Source: Paenibacillus ginsengarvi
GTDB lineage: Bacteria; Bacillota; Bacilli; Paenibacillales; NBRC-103111
Direction: 5' to 3'
DNA length: 64,000 bases
Assembly (NCBI RefSeq): GCF_003626695.1
Contig: NZ_RBAH01000007.1
Coordinates: 186,001 to 250,000 of the forward strand
Positions 26,835 through 35,592 of this stretch are shown here, piece after piece. Each line of letters starts with the position of its first letter. Positions within the stretch are counted from its first letter, which is position 1. The position numbers and the translations under genes are program-made. The notes beneath the pieces are model-generated. The model worked only from the letters and a program-made list of their open reading frames with translations. It was not told the DNA's origin and searched no databases.

Positions 26835-27854
26835 TCATTTCGTTGGAATGATATTGCTCTTCTTGACGCCTTCCAGGAATGCCGCTTTGCTGTACAAGGT
26901 GCCGCCTTGCGCCAGCGGATCGACGATATTTACATATACATGGTCGTTTTTGACGGCATTGATGCTTTTCCAGATCGGATTGTTCTTGAGATCGTCGAGC
27001 GCCTTCGGCGTATCCTTATTTTCGTCTTCGGCGAATTGAACGAACACGTAGTCCGGGTTCATCTCGGAAAACTTCTCGAGCGAAATAAGCTGCTGCGCTT
27101 TCGCCTGCTTTACTTCTTCCGGAACGGCAGCGCCCAATTCCTCATAAACCGACGGGTTGAAGAACACATCCGCCGGATAAATGTACAGGCTGCCCGTACG
27201 AATGCGGACGGTTACGACTTTTTTGTCCTTGAACACGGGGGCTACTTTCTCCCGCAGCGTTTTGACGTCACTGTTGTAGGCTTGCAGCGCCTGCTTCGCC
27301 TGCTCCTGCTTGCCCGTCAATTCCCCAAGCAAATTCAAGTTCGCCTGCCAGTCGGTCGATATATGCGACACCGGAATCGTAGTCGAAACCTTCTCGAGCT
27401 TTTCTCCCGTTTCCGCAGGAAACTTCGTGCTGCTTAGGATAACGTCCGGCTTCAGCTTCAAAATCGTCTCGATGCTGGGCTGCGTTTTTTCACCGATCCC
27501 TTGCGTGGTATCCGTAATTTTGGCGAACATGGCGGGAAATTTGCCGCCGACCGTAATTGCGCCGACTGGTTTGACGCCGAGTACAAGCGCGTCCTCCATC
27601 GATTCCAGCGCTCCCGTGATGACGATTTTGTCCGACTTGGCCGGAACTGTATATTCTTTACCCAGATAAGTTACTTTTTTCGTGGTTGCCGCTGTGGAAC
27701 CGGTTATGGCTGCTGGGGCGGACGCTCCCGTTGTTTTGCCTGCATCTCCCGCAGCGCCTGCGTTTGTTTTCGTCTCTTCCTTGGCGCCGCATGCCGCGAT
27801 TCCCAGCATCAGTACCGATGTTACCCCCAACAAGCTTATCTTCTTGAACAACAT
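26835..27854 (-). CDS. feuA: Siderophore-binding lipoprotein (FeuA-like)
   Basis: 339 residues. A lipoprotein signal ends at GIAAC, so Cys22 is the acylated residue on the outer face. A helical-backbone-type metal/siderophore-binding domain follows, with KIVITGALESMEDALVLGVKPVGA near residue 78 and KPDVILSSTKFPAE. The start is set at 27854, where GGGAGAGGGAAAC precedes the ATG; the open frame extends 84 bases further without support. First intact import gene after the broken esterase. Confidence 0.92.
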   Translation of the reverse strand: MLFKKISLLGVTSVLMLGIAACGAKEETKTNAGAAGDAGKTTGASAPAAITGSTAATTKKVTYLGKEYTVPAKSDKIVITGALESMEDALVLGVKPVGAITVGGKFPAMFAKITDTTQGIGEKTQPSIETILKLKPDVILSSTKFPAETGEKLEKVSTTIPVSHISTDWQANLNLLGELTGKQEQAKQALQAYNSDVKTLREKVAPVFKDKKVVTVRIRTGSLYIYPADVFFNPSVYEELGAAVPEEVKQAKAQQLISLEKFSEMNPDYVFVQFAEDENKDTPKALDDLKNNPIWKSINAVKNDHVYVNIVDPLAQGGTLYSKAAFLEGVKKSNIIPTK

Positions 27855-27876
27855 GAATGTTTCCCTCTCCCTATGT

Positions 27877-28666
27877 TTAGTTTCGAAACAGATGGTGCAG
27901 CGCCTCTGGAAACCGCTCCGTAAACGCCGATAAGTCATGATCCGCTCCTTGCCCGAAGGCGAACATCACGTCTTCCGGACGGAAGCCCTTCTCCAGCAGC
28001 AATTGAAACGCTTGCTCGTTTCGCCTAACCATGTCTTTCTGAATGTTCGTTTTCTTCGCGCCTTCTTCGCTTCCCACGTACAAATAGTACCGGCTGTCCG
28101 TCATCGGCAGCGGCGCCTTGCGCAAATAGTCGATGAAGTCCTCGTACCAGAACGAGCCCGAAATCGAGCCGATCCGGCCAAAAACGTCGGGACGCAAACC
28201 CGCTGCAAAGACCGATACGAGCCCTCCTAACGATGTGCCGATCATACCGGTATGTCCGCGATCCGCTTTCGTCCGGTACACCCGGTCGATGTACGGCTTT
28301 ACCCGTTCGGCGACAAACGTGACATAAACCGCTCCGTTTCCCCCCGAAATCGGGGAAGCGCTCGGCCAGCCTGGCGGCCGGCCACGGCGTATATTCATGC
28401 CGCCGCTCCTTCGGCTCGATGCCGACGAGAATTAGCGGCTCCAATTCGCCTGCCGCGAACATGATCTCCAGCACGTTCAGAGCGTCGCCCTCCTGCGGAT
28501 TAAAAAGCTCGGCTCCGTCCTGTACGTAAACGACAGGATAGCTACCGGACGCCGCTTCATAACCCGGCGGGGTATATACGGTGATCTCCCGATCCTCGAA
28601 CGTTATGGAAGCAAGCGTTCCGTTCGCCGTCCACCGGCGAGGTTCATTTTGTATCTCCTCCGACAT
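27877..28666 (-). pseudogene. Siderophore esterase-family gene broken by a +1 frameshift
   Basis: Two overlapping frames give the two halves of one esterase. The first (from ATG 28666) reads to PDFGG; the second carries VYVTFVAERVKPYIDRVYRT, the nucleophile motif GTSLGGLVSVFAAG and a DHDLSAFTERFPEALHHLF ending. The join is in a run of six G on the minus strand (plus-strand C run near 28340-28345). One G fewer would give a single frame of 262 codons (790 bases = 3 x 263 + 1). It may be a sequencing slip, a true mutation or a phase-variable tract. It is the first gene of the Fur-controlled unit. Confidence 0.75.
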
Positions 28667-28716
28667 GCCATGCCCCCTTCCCGACTTCCCATTGCCCTTC
28701 AGCCCGTAATTGAATT

Positions 28717-28735
28717 GATAACGATTCTCATTATC
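28717..28735 (-). promoter_or_regulatory. Fur box upstream of the siderophore import unit
   Basis: On the minus strand it reads GATAATGAGAATCGTTATC, 17 of 19 bases matching the classical Fur box. It lies about 50 bases upstream of the esterase ATG at 28666, in the right place to repress the import unit when iron is sufficient. Confidence 0.85.
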
Positions 28736-28799
28736 GATTATAATCGACACTGCCCCCGGCGAACATGGACAATATCCGGAATCGATCTGGACGATTTCC

Positions 28800-30386
28800 T
28801 TAACCGAACTTGTTCACCATATCGTCCACCATCCGCTCGCATGCGCTCGCGGAGTACTCCCGCCAAGGATCGGAGGCGATCAGCGTAACGGCGCCGCTGC
28901 GGACGGCCTTTATCCCGAGCCATTCCGGCAATTGCTGCAGCCGCTCCCACTCAGCCAGCGATTCGGGCTCCTGACAAATGTTCAGCATAATCCGGTCCGC
29001 GTCGTATGCCGCCAGACCGTCCAGCGTGATCGCCTCTCCCTTTCGCCCCGGATCGATACCGGCCGGCGGGAGCAGCGCCAGATCGCCGTATAACACGTCG
29101 CGCATCCCCGCCGTCGGGGATAGGCGGATGGTTTGCTGAAACAGGCTCATGGCGACAACGCGCTGCCCGCCAAGCTGTCTTTCCAGCCGCCGCTTCGCTG
29201 CCGTTACCTTCGATTCGTAGCGCTGCATCCACATCTCGGCTTCCCGCGTCGCATCCACCGCTTCCGCCGTAATCCGCAGCTGTTCCCTCCAGCCGCGCTC
29301 CTTGTACGGGACGTATACGACGGGCGCTATCGTCTCGAGCTGATCCTTCTCTCCGCCGGTCAGCGTATCGCAGCCCAGAATCAGATCGGGAGCGGCGGCC
29401 GCGAGCTTCGCCAGATTCGATTCCCAGTGCATATTGTACCGGTAGGCGCTCAAGTGCAGCGGAATATCCGATTTGAATAATTTATAGTAGTGGGCCGTCC
29501 ATTTCGGATGAAGCGGTGCTGCATAAGGGATGATGTCCAAAGCGAGAAGATGCCCGAGAATCGGCGACGAATAAACGGCGATTTTGCGGCGGCGGTTTTT
29601 CATATAAACGGTAGGCGATACGCCGGTCTCCTGCTTGAATTTGCGGCTAAAATAAAACTCGTCGCCGTAGCCGACCTGCTGGGCGATATTGCGGAGCAAG
29701 GCGCCCGATCGGGCCATAAGCCGTTTCGCGGCCGTCACCCTTACTTCGGTCAAATAATCGATCGCGCTCAGGCCGTACGTTCGTTTGAACAAATCTACAT
29801 AATATTTCGAACTGATCTCCGCCATACGGGCGAGCTGGTCGATCGTGATGCTCTCGCCGTAATGGCTGTCTATGTACGCTTTCGTCCGATCGATCGCGGC
29901 TCGCGAGTCCGTCGTCCGGCGGCGCGTTTGCTTCGCGATCCAGTACAGCAGCTCTTGAAATGCCGATTGGCCGCGAAACCGCTCCAGGCTGTTATCGTGG
30001 CGGGACGAGCCATAAACTAACTCGCACAGCGCTCCGATCTGCTGCTCGGGATAGATCGGCACTTCGCCAGCGTATGGAAAAGCGTGATCCGCTTCCCCGT
30101 CTCGAAACACGTCGTATTGAAAGGCGAACAGCTCCGGACCATCCTTGTCGTGAACGGCCACACCGATCGTCTGACCCGGACAAATGAAATAGGCCGTATC
30201 CGGCCTCAGCGTATATTCGGTTACATCTATCGTCAAACGTCCGCCTCCGGTTCTCGAAAGCAGCAGCATGTGCGAGCTTACGAGCCGATGCTCCAGTTCC
30301 CCGCTCAGCAGATCGGTGCTGCGGAGCTTGATCCATATATCGTCCGGCATTGTATCTGCCTGCAAAATTTCTCGTTCTCGGTGCAT
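28800..30386 (-). CDS. btr: Btr-like activator: AraC-type regulator fused to a periplasmic-binding-protein-like siderophore sensor
   Basis: 528 residues. N-terminal sensor to about 150, central AraC helix-turn-helix at about 165-270 (ITIDQLARMAEISSKYYVDLFKRTYG and LLRNIAQQVGYGDEFYFSRKFKQETGVSPTVYMK), then a C-terminal substrate-binding domain (KIAVYSSPILGHLLALDIIPYA; APDLILGCDT). This architecture is that of Bacillus Btr (YbbB), which senses Fe-bacillibactin and activates feu genes. GGAGGTG lies ahead of the ATG. Located just upstream of the import unit, same strand. Confidence 0.9.
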   Translation of the reverse strand: MHREREILQADTMPDDIWIKLRSTDLLSGELEHRLVSSHMLLLSRTGGGRLTIDVTEYTLRPDTAYFICPGQTIGVAVHDKDGPELFAFQYDVFRDGEADHAFPYAGEVPIYPEQQIGALCELVYGSSRHDNSLERFRGQSAFQELLYWIAKQTRRRTTDSRAAIDRTKAYIDSHYGESITIDQLARMAEISSKYYVDLFKRTYGLSAIDYLTEVRVTAAKRLMARSGALLRNIAQQVGYGDEFYFSRKFKQETGVSPTVYMKNRRRKIAVYSSPILGHLLALDIIPYAAPLHPKWTAHYYKLFKSDIPLHLSAYRYNMHWESNLAKLAAAAPDLILGCDTLTGGEKDQLETIAPVVYVPYKERGWREQLRITAEAVDATREAEMWMQRYESKVTAAKRRLERQLGGQRVVAMSLFQQTIRLSPTAGMRDVLYGDLALLPPAGIDPGRKGEAITLDGLAAYDADRIMLNICQEPESLAEWERLQQLPEWLGIKAVRSGAVTLIASDPWREYSASACERMVDDMVNKFG

Positions 30387-30408
30387 AACCGATGCACCTC
30401 CATTTTTT

Positions 30409-30427
30409 GAAAATGAGAATCATTATC
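30409..30427 (-). promoter_or_regulatory. Fur box upstream of the Btr-like activator
   Basis: GAAAATGAGAATCATTATC on the plus strand, 17 of 19 matches to the Fur consensus. It sits 22 bases ahead of the activator ATG (30386), so the activator is itself iron-repressed. Confidence 0.8.
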
Positions 30428-30510
30428 ACAAATAGAGGGTAGCACAACGGTTCTTTTCCGGTCAATAGGATGGAAACAATTTCAGTGCGATGCTCCTGTC
30501 CGGTGCAAAC

Positions 30511-30558
30511 ACAAACAGACCGCTCCGTTCGCTGCCCGCGTCCGGTCGGTCTGTTTGT
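30511..30558 (-). terminator. Hairpin terminator after the nucleotidyltransferase
   Basis: ACAAACAGACCG at 30511-30522 pairs perfectly (12 bp) with CGGTCTGTTTGT at 30547-30558, just after the leftward stop at 30572. Confidence 0.65.
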
Positions 30559-30571
30559 ATAAGCTCACGAA

Positions 30572-31408
30572 TTATGTGGCATCCCTCAAAGAATAGTACG
30601 TTCGATTGCTTTCTTCATGAATATAACGCAGCAGCTCGACCAGCTCCTTTACCCGTCTGGCCTCGGAATCGTAACAGCGGTCCGGCTTCCTTCTTCGGAT
30701 CGCAAGCGCCTCCCGCACGAGTCCGTGGAAATGCTCCGGCAGCCGGTTCAAGCCGTATTCGCCAGCGCCCTGCTTGCTCGTCACGTCCCGCTCCCGAAGC
30801 GTGTACAGCTGCCGCAGCATGCCGAGCACGCACCATTCCACCGCGAAGTCGACAGTCTCGGCGGCAACGGCTCGTTCCTCGCGGTTCACTTCCCCGGACA
30901 AGCTCTCGAGCTTCGCCACCCAACCGGCCCAGTAGCCGTTCATATTGCCGATCACGTAGTCCAGCAGCGTCGAAACCGGCACCTCGAAATCGAACGGCAC
31001 CTTCTCGCCGTAAACGCATATGCCGTGCTTTTTCAAGATCCACCAGGTGACCGGGTTCAGATCGGCGCCTTTGCCGTCCAAATGCAGCGCTCCGTTAAAA
31101 TAAACCGGGACGGAGCCGATCTCGCCGTCGGGTTTGCCAAGCTGCTCCCGCAGCAGGTAAGCTCCCATAATATCGGTGCCGGGCAGCGTCTTTGCCAGCT
31201 CCTCGTGGGCGGCCTCGATGGCCAGCAGCTGGCCGGGGCCAGGCGGACGCCGAAAAACGGCGATAAAGTCGATGTCGCTAGCCCCTTCCACGTACGCGCC
31301 CAGCGCCGTAGAGCCATACAAGTAAACGGCCTCGATCAGCCCGGGACAGTTTATTTCCAGAGCGGCGCAAAGCCGGCTCATCGTTTTTCCTACAATTGCG
31401 GGTACCAA
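30572..31408 (-). CDS. Nucleotidyltransferase-family protein (aminoglycoside adenylyltransferase-like)
   Basis: 278 residues. The nucleotidyltransferase motif YGSTALGAY is near residues 31-39, with two metal-binding aspartates in SDIDF (45 and 47), and a helical C-terminal part (RRRKPDRCYDSEARRVKELVELLRYI). The layout resembles AadA-type streptomycin/spectinomycin adenylyltransferases, but substrate and resistance cannot be inferred from sequence alone. A TTG at 31408 is chosen as start because GAGGAGGGG lies just before it. Confidence 0.7.
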   Translation of the reverse strand: MVPAIVGKTMSRLCAALEINCPGLIEAVYLYGSTALGAYVEGASDIDFIAVFRRPPGPGQLLAIEAAHEELAKTLPGTDIMGAYLLREQLGKPDGEIGSVPVYFNGALHLDGKGADLNPVTWWILKKHGICVYGEKVPFDFEVPVSTLLDYVIGNMNGYWAGWVAKLESLSGEVNREERAVAAETVDFAVEWCVLGMLRQLYTLRERDVTSKQGAGEYGLNRLPEHFHGLVREALAIRRRKPDRCYDSEARRVKELVELLRYIHEESNRTYYSLRDAT

Positions 31409-31525
31409 TTACAACCCCTCCTCTGCCGATTCGGTCGAACGATTCCATTGTAAACCGTTTCGGGCCGGCGGAAAATGGGCGGAGCCTGATAGATCGGTCA
31501 TCGAACCCCGATAAATGGCCGTGTC

Positions 31526-32962
31526 TTACTCCTGCAAATATGTATTCACTTTCGCCTGTACCGTCTTCGCGGTATCTTCGGCCGTTTTTTGCCCCGAGAA
31601 GAACGGGCCGCTCTCCTGCTCGATTATCGCTCTCACCTTCGGATCGATTTCGGCATACAGCTGAAGCCCCGACAGCGCGGCTTCGATCATGTCGATATCT
31701 TTCTGCTCGGGAGCGCGCGGCTTGAACTCCTTGCCGTCCTTGCCCATAATTCGGATCTGGTTTTTGCCGTCGCTCTGGCCGATCTCCTTGAGCTGCGCCT
31801 GACGCTCCAGACTTGCCTTCCGGTTAACGGCAAAGCCCGACATCTCCTTCATTTTCTGCATGTCCTCGGAGAGCAGCAGCTTCACGAACTCCCAAGCTTC
31901 CTTCTTATGGCCCGATTTCGCGTTGATCGACAGCAGCATGTCGGACGTAAACGAGAGACCTTTCGCTTCGTTAAACGAAGGCACTTTGTAAAAAGCTCCC
32001 TTGCCGTCGAACTGCATCTGGCTGAGCAGAATCATGTCCTCGTACTGGTTCGGATTGAAGCTTTGGAACATAGTATCCGCCCGCTCCGGCCGCTCCGGTG
32101 TAATCAGCTTGCTGTCCGCCATCGACTTGCTGAGCTTGAGCATGTTTGCAAACAGCTCGCTATCGAATTTTTTATTCGTGTAATCGACGAGTTTGGCGAA
32201 GCTGGAGTCGACCATTTTGGACAGCAGCTGCTCTCCGCTTGTCGCTATCATCGCATAACTCGACGTATTGCCGTTTTTCGCCGCCTCCCGCGTTATCGAT
32301 TCGGCCGTCGCCTTGAAGTCGTCCCAAGTCCACTTGCCGTCGTCGAATTTGGCGCCGCCGAGCACCGCCTGGTTGCCTAGCAGCCAGTTGATCGAAAGCT
32401 TGGCGGGAAGCGCATAGATCGCTTTCTTATACAACATCGCGTCGAACACATTCGCATAGTAGTCGTCCCGCTTGAACGAGCCGTCGTTTTTCATCAGCTC
32501 GTTGATCGGCTCCAGCAGCTTTTTGTCGGCGTATTTCTTATAAGGAAAGCTTCCGTCGGTAATGATGATGTCCGACGCCTTGCCGCTCATCAGTTCGGTG
32601 TTGACCGTGCTTACGAACTTCTCCAAATCTTTCGGATCGGTTTTCGCTCCCATCGTGCGGATCACCGTTTTGCCGTCCGAAACCGGAGCGGCGATGCTTT
32701 CCTTAATTTCAACCTTTGCATTCGGATGGCTTTCCTCAAACTTCATCTTCGCCATTTCGAGGACGCGGTTTGAAGTCATCACCGATACCGTCAAAGTAAA
32801 CGGCCCGGCTGTGCCCGCCTCCTTCCCCTTCTCTCCGGATGAGGCTGTACCGTCGGCTCCTCCTGCTTGCGAACCGGAAGTTCCTCCGCAAGCGGTAACC
32901 AGTGTCAGCGATAACAGGGCGCTTCCGGCAGCCCAAGTACGCAGCGATTTGTAAGTGTTCAT
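31526..32962 (-). CDS. Sugar ABC transporter substrate-binding lipoprotein
   Basis: 478 residues. Signal peptide ends at LVTAC (Cys25), followed by a Gly/Ser-rich linker. The body matches family 1 extracellular solute-binding proteins (WLLGNQAVLGGAKFDDGKWTWDDFKATAESI; KSGHKKEAWEFVKLLLSEDMQ). AAAGGAA precedes the ATG. It overlaps the MacB-like gene by 4 bases (ATGA), so the two are translationally coupled. Last gene of a five-gene unit with two permeases and MacA/MacB-like proteins. No ATP-binding subunit is encoded here, so a shared one (MsmK type) is likely. Confidence 0.88.
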   Translation of the reverse strand: MNTYKSLRTWAAGSALLSLTLVTACGGTSGSQAGGADGTASSGEKGKEAGTAGPFTLTVSVMTSNRVLEMAKMKFEESHPNAKVEIKESIAAPVSDGKTVIRTMGAKTDPKDLEKFVSTVNTELMSGKASDIIITDGSFPYKKYADKKLLEPINELMKNDGSFKRDDYYANVFDAMLYKKAIYALPAKLSINWLLGNQAVLGGAKFDDGKWTWDDFKATAESITREAAKNGNTSSYAMIATSGEQLLSKMVDSSFAKLVDYTNKKFDSELFANMLKLSKSMADSKLITPERPERADTMFQSFNPNQYEDMILLSQMQFDGKGAFYKVPSFNEAKGLSFTSDMLLSINAKSGHKKEAWEFVKLLLSEDMQKMKEMSGFAVNRKASLERQAQLKEIGQSDGKNQIRIMGKDGKEFKPRAPEQKDIDMIEAALSGLQLYAEIDPKVRAIIEQESGPFFSGQKTAEDTAKTVQAKVNTYLQE

Positions 32963-34356
32963 GTGTATTCATTCCTTTCCCGAATTTGTTGGTGTTCACG
33001 GTGCGGCGCCAGTGCCGCAAGTATTGGCAAAACGACGAATACGAGCAGCTCCTGCGGACGAAGCGTATAGCCGGTCCCCGCCAAAGACGCAGCCGCTGCC
33101 GTTAAAGCGACCGCGACGCAGGTATAAATAGCAAGACGGGTCAGAATTCCGTCAAGCGCCCGTCCGGTTAGCGCCCAATAGCGCAAGCCGATACCGAGCA
33201 GGGGCAACCCGATCAGCATACCTGCAAACGTAAACCCACCAACCAGCTCATGCACCCGCTTGTACAAAAGCTCGGAAGCGGAAGCCACATATCCCATATC
33301 CGCCACCTGTCGCTGCCAGCCTTCGATCCACCGGTCCCGATAGAAGGTCCAGTCGATGAGGACATCGGGAATCAGCTTCGGCGGGATGTAGAACCGGTGG
33401 CGAATCGTGAGCCATAGTGCGACCATGCAGACGGACAAAACGAAGCATGCCGCCGTGCCCGCGGCTATCGGCCTGCGGTAGCGGCGCAGCACGTCCGCCC
33501 AATCCTCGGTCGCCAGCCCGCGGCGGAGCTGATTCGCCATATGCCTAATTCGAGCGGCCGCCAGCACAGCGCACAGGACGATGCCGAGCGATCCTGCCGC
33601 CCCGAGCAGCAGCTTCGGCATTTGGCCGATCCAGTTCCGCTCCGCGGCCAGGTTGACGATCTTGTATCGGGAAGGCGACTTGCCAATCGCCGCCAGCGCA
33701 CGACTCGCATCGGCTTCGCCGGTTATGGATCCGCCCGGTCCCGCCGCCAGCTCGAGCGTCATAATCCGCAGCTGCGGGTTCAAGTCGGCAAGCGTCGTCA
33801 TCGGCACGAGCAGATCCGGCCTGCCGTTATCGGTCATCCGGTGCAGCAGCGACGGGGCTTCCTCGTATACACCGACGATTTTGAACGTGATTCCCATCAT
33901 TTGCAGCGGCATGCCCACGACATCGCGGGTACGATACAGCTTGTCGGCCAAGCTGGAGCTGATCAGCACGGCGGCGGCATGCTCTTCGACCGAGCGCAAG
34001 GTAAGCGGACTGCCCCGGTACATGGCAAACGTGATGAAGTCGTCATAACGGCCGCCGACCCCGAATACGTCCGCCTCCGTTTTGTTGTCGCCTCCCGATA
34101 CGCTTGCGACCGTTCGGGCCGAATAATACCCCGATCGTCCCCACTTTTGCAGCAGCTTGTCGGCCTCTGGCAGCGTCAAGCCGGCACGGCCCGCCGGGTC
34201 GACGGACAAATCGACGTTTACGACAAGCTTGCCGAGCGACTCCGCGCCGCTTCTATCGCTCCACTCGGTCAAAAACGACTCGGACAAGCCGACGCCGGCG
34301 ACAAGCAGCCATATACCGGCGAATACAAGCAACGAGGCTACGCGGGTTCGTTTCAT
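32959..34356 (-). CDS. MacB-like membrane protein without ATPase domain
   Basis: 465 residues. One membrane helix at about 7-24 is followed by an extracytoplasmic domain of some 220 residues that resembles the MacB periplasmic core (GVGGRYDDFITFAMYRGSPLTL; VLISSSLADKLYRTRDVVGMPLQMMGITFKIVGVYEEAP). Several further helices follow (about 247-267, 305-325 and from 370 onward). The FtsX-type arrangement is irregular, so I call it MacB-like. It lies between an HlyD/MacA-type adaptor and a sugar-binding lipoprotein. AAGGAGGTG precedes the ATG. Confidence 0.65.
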   Translation of the reverse strand: MKRTRVASLLVFAGIWLLVAGVGLSESFLTEWSDRSGAESLGKLVVNVDLSVDPAGRAGLTLPEADKLLQKWGRSGYYSARTVASVSGGDNKTEADVFGVGGRYDDFITFAMYRGSPLTLRSVEEHAAAVLISSSLADKLYRTRDVVGMPLQMMGITFKIVGVYEEAPSLLHRMTDNGRPDLLVPMTTLADLNPQLRIMTLELAAGPGGSITGEADASRALAAIGKSPSRYKIVNLAAERNWIGQMPKLLLGAAGSLGIVLCAVLAAARIRHMANQLRRGLATEDWADVLRRYRRPIAAGTAACFVLSVCMVALWLTIRHRFYIPPKLIPDVLIDWTFYRDRWIEGWQRQVADMGYVASASELLYKRVHELVGGFTFAGMLIGLPLLGIGLRYWALTGRALDGILTRLAIYTCVAVALTAAAASLAGTGYTLRPQELLVFVVLPILAALAPHREHQQIRERNEYT

Positions 34357-34367
34357 AGCCCACCTCC

Positions 34368-35522
34368 TTACTCGGCCAGCATGACCCGATCGCCTTCGCG
34401 AATCGGCTTGCTGCCTGAGACGATAATTTGATCGAGCGGGCTTACGCCGCTTTCGATGGACGTTTTCTCGTCATCGGCATCGACGATCGTGACGGCGGAA
34501 CGCTGTGCGTACGATTCGTTGCCGAGCGGCCCTTTCGTCTGCTTGAGCACGAGTACGTATTTGCCTGCGCTGTCTTCCCGAACCGCCGCGTTCGAGACGA
34601 GCATCCGGGATTGCGGCATTTTTTTGGAGGCCAGCAGTTCGCCCGACTCTCCGCCCTTCAGCCGGCTGTCCGTCAATTCGACAACCAGTTCCTTGCGGGA
34701 ATCCGCTCCGGCTCCTGAACTGCCTGTCCCGGCGGCGGGATCCCGGATGACGGACAGCTTCCCCTTCAGTCTGGCGTTGCTCCATGCGGCAATCACCACT
34801 TCCACCGGATCGCCTTCGCTTATGTATTTCGCCTTGGACGAATCGACCGTCGTCTTGAACTGATATCCTTTCGACACATCGGTCACCCGTGCGATCGACC
34901 GTCCTCCCGTTGGCGCGAGCCCGGCCGTCGCATTCAGCTCGATAACCGTTCCCGTAACGGTGGAGACCAGCTTCGAGCCTTGATTCAACTGCTCTCGCAG
35001 CTGCCTGAGCTTGCGCTCCTGAATTTGCATATCGAGCTTTACGCTTTCGAGGTCGCGTTCGAGTGAACGCTCCTGCGCCGCATTGCCGCCTTTTTTCGCC
35101 TCGATGATGCTGAGCTGCAGCTTCTCCACGTTCAGCTTCTTCTGTTCGTAGCGCGCCTCCTCGTCCAGCAGCGTCCCCCGGGCGTCATCCGTCTTGAACG
35201 TGACGAGCGTTTGCCCGGCCGTAACGGGGTCGCCGACTTTGACCAGCACCTCCTCTACCGTCCAACGCGTATCGACGTTCAAGTCGACCGTCTCCATGAC
35301 CTCAACCGTCCCCGTACCGCTGACGTCGTGCGACAGTGCGCCGGGCGCCGCTTTCTCCACCGTCACCTGGGGCAACGAAAATTGCAGCAGCGTGTTGGAA
35401 AATAAAGTGAGCGTAATCATTAGCAGAGCAAAAGCGATGATGAGGCTGCGAATCGTACGTTTGCGCGCGGATGCGCCGGTCTGCCGTTCGTACGGCTGCA
35501 GCGCCGTTTCCAGCGACTCCAT
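34368..35522 (-). CDS. HlyD/MacA-type periplasmic adaptor protein
   Basis: 384 residues. One N-terminal membrane anchor (about 27-47) is followed by a lipoyl/barrel-sandwich half (GTGTVEVMETVDLNVDTRWTVEEVLVKVGDPVTAGQTLVTFKTDD), a coiled-coil hairpin (about 120-190) and a beta-barrel with membrane-proximal part. In Gram-positives such proteins act with MacB-type ABC permeases. AAAGGAG precedes the ATG. The gene is 11 bases from the MacB-like gene, and follows two sugar-type permeases. Confidence 0.85.
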   Translation of the reverse strand: MESLETALQPYERQTGASARKRTIRSLIIAFALLMITLTLFSNTLLQFSLPQVTVEKAAPGALSHDVSGTGTVEVMETVDLNVDTRWTVEEVLVKVGDPVTAGQTLVTFKTDDARGTLLDEEARYEQKKLNVEKLQLSIIEAKKGGNAAQERSLERDLESVKLDMQIQERKLRQLREQLNQGSKLVSTVTGTVIELNATAGLAPTGGRSIARVTDVSKGYQFKTTVDSSKAKYISEGDPVEVVIAAWSNARLKGKLSVIRDPAAGTGSSGAGADSRKELVVELTDSRLKGGESGELLASKKMPQSRMLVSNAAVREDSAGKYVLVLKQTKGPLGNESYAQRSAVTIVDADDEKTSIESGVSPLDQIIVSGSKPIREGDRVMLAE

Positions 35523-35592
35523 GACGTCGTTCTCCTTTCGGTATTCGTTAATTTAGTCTATAGCGCCGCCTCGTGGCGAAAGGGGAGTACGC

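Noticed and set aside
30490..31050. Plus-strand frame near the nucleotidyltransferase
   Set aside because: Low-complexity Arg/Ser/Pro translation, antisense to a gene with a clear nucleotidyltransferase motif.
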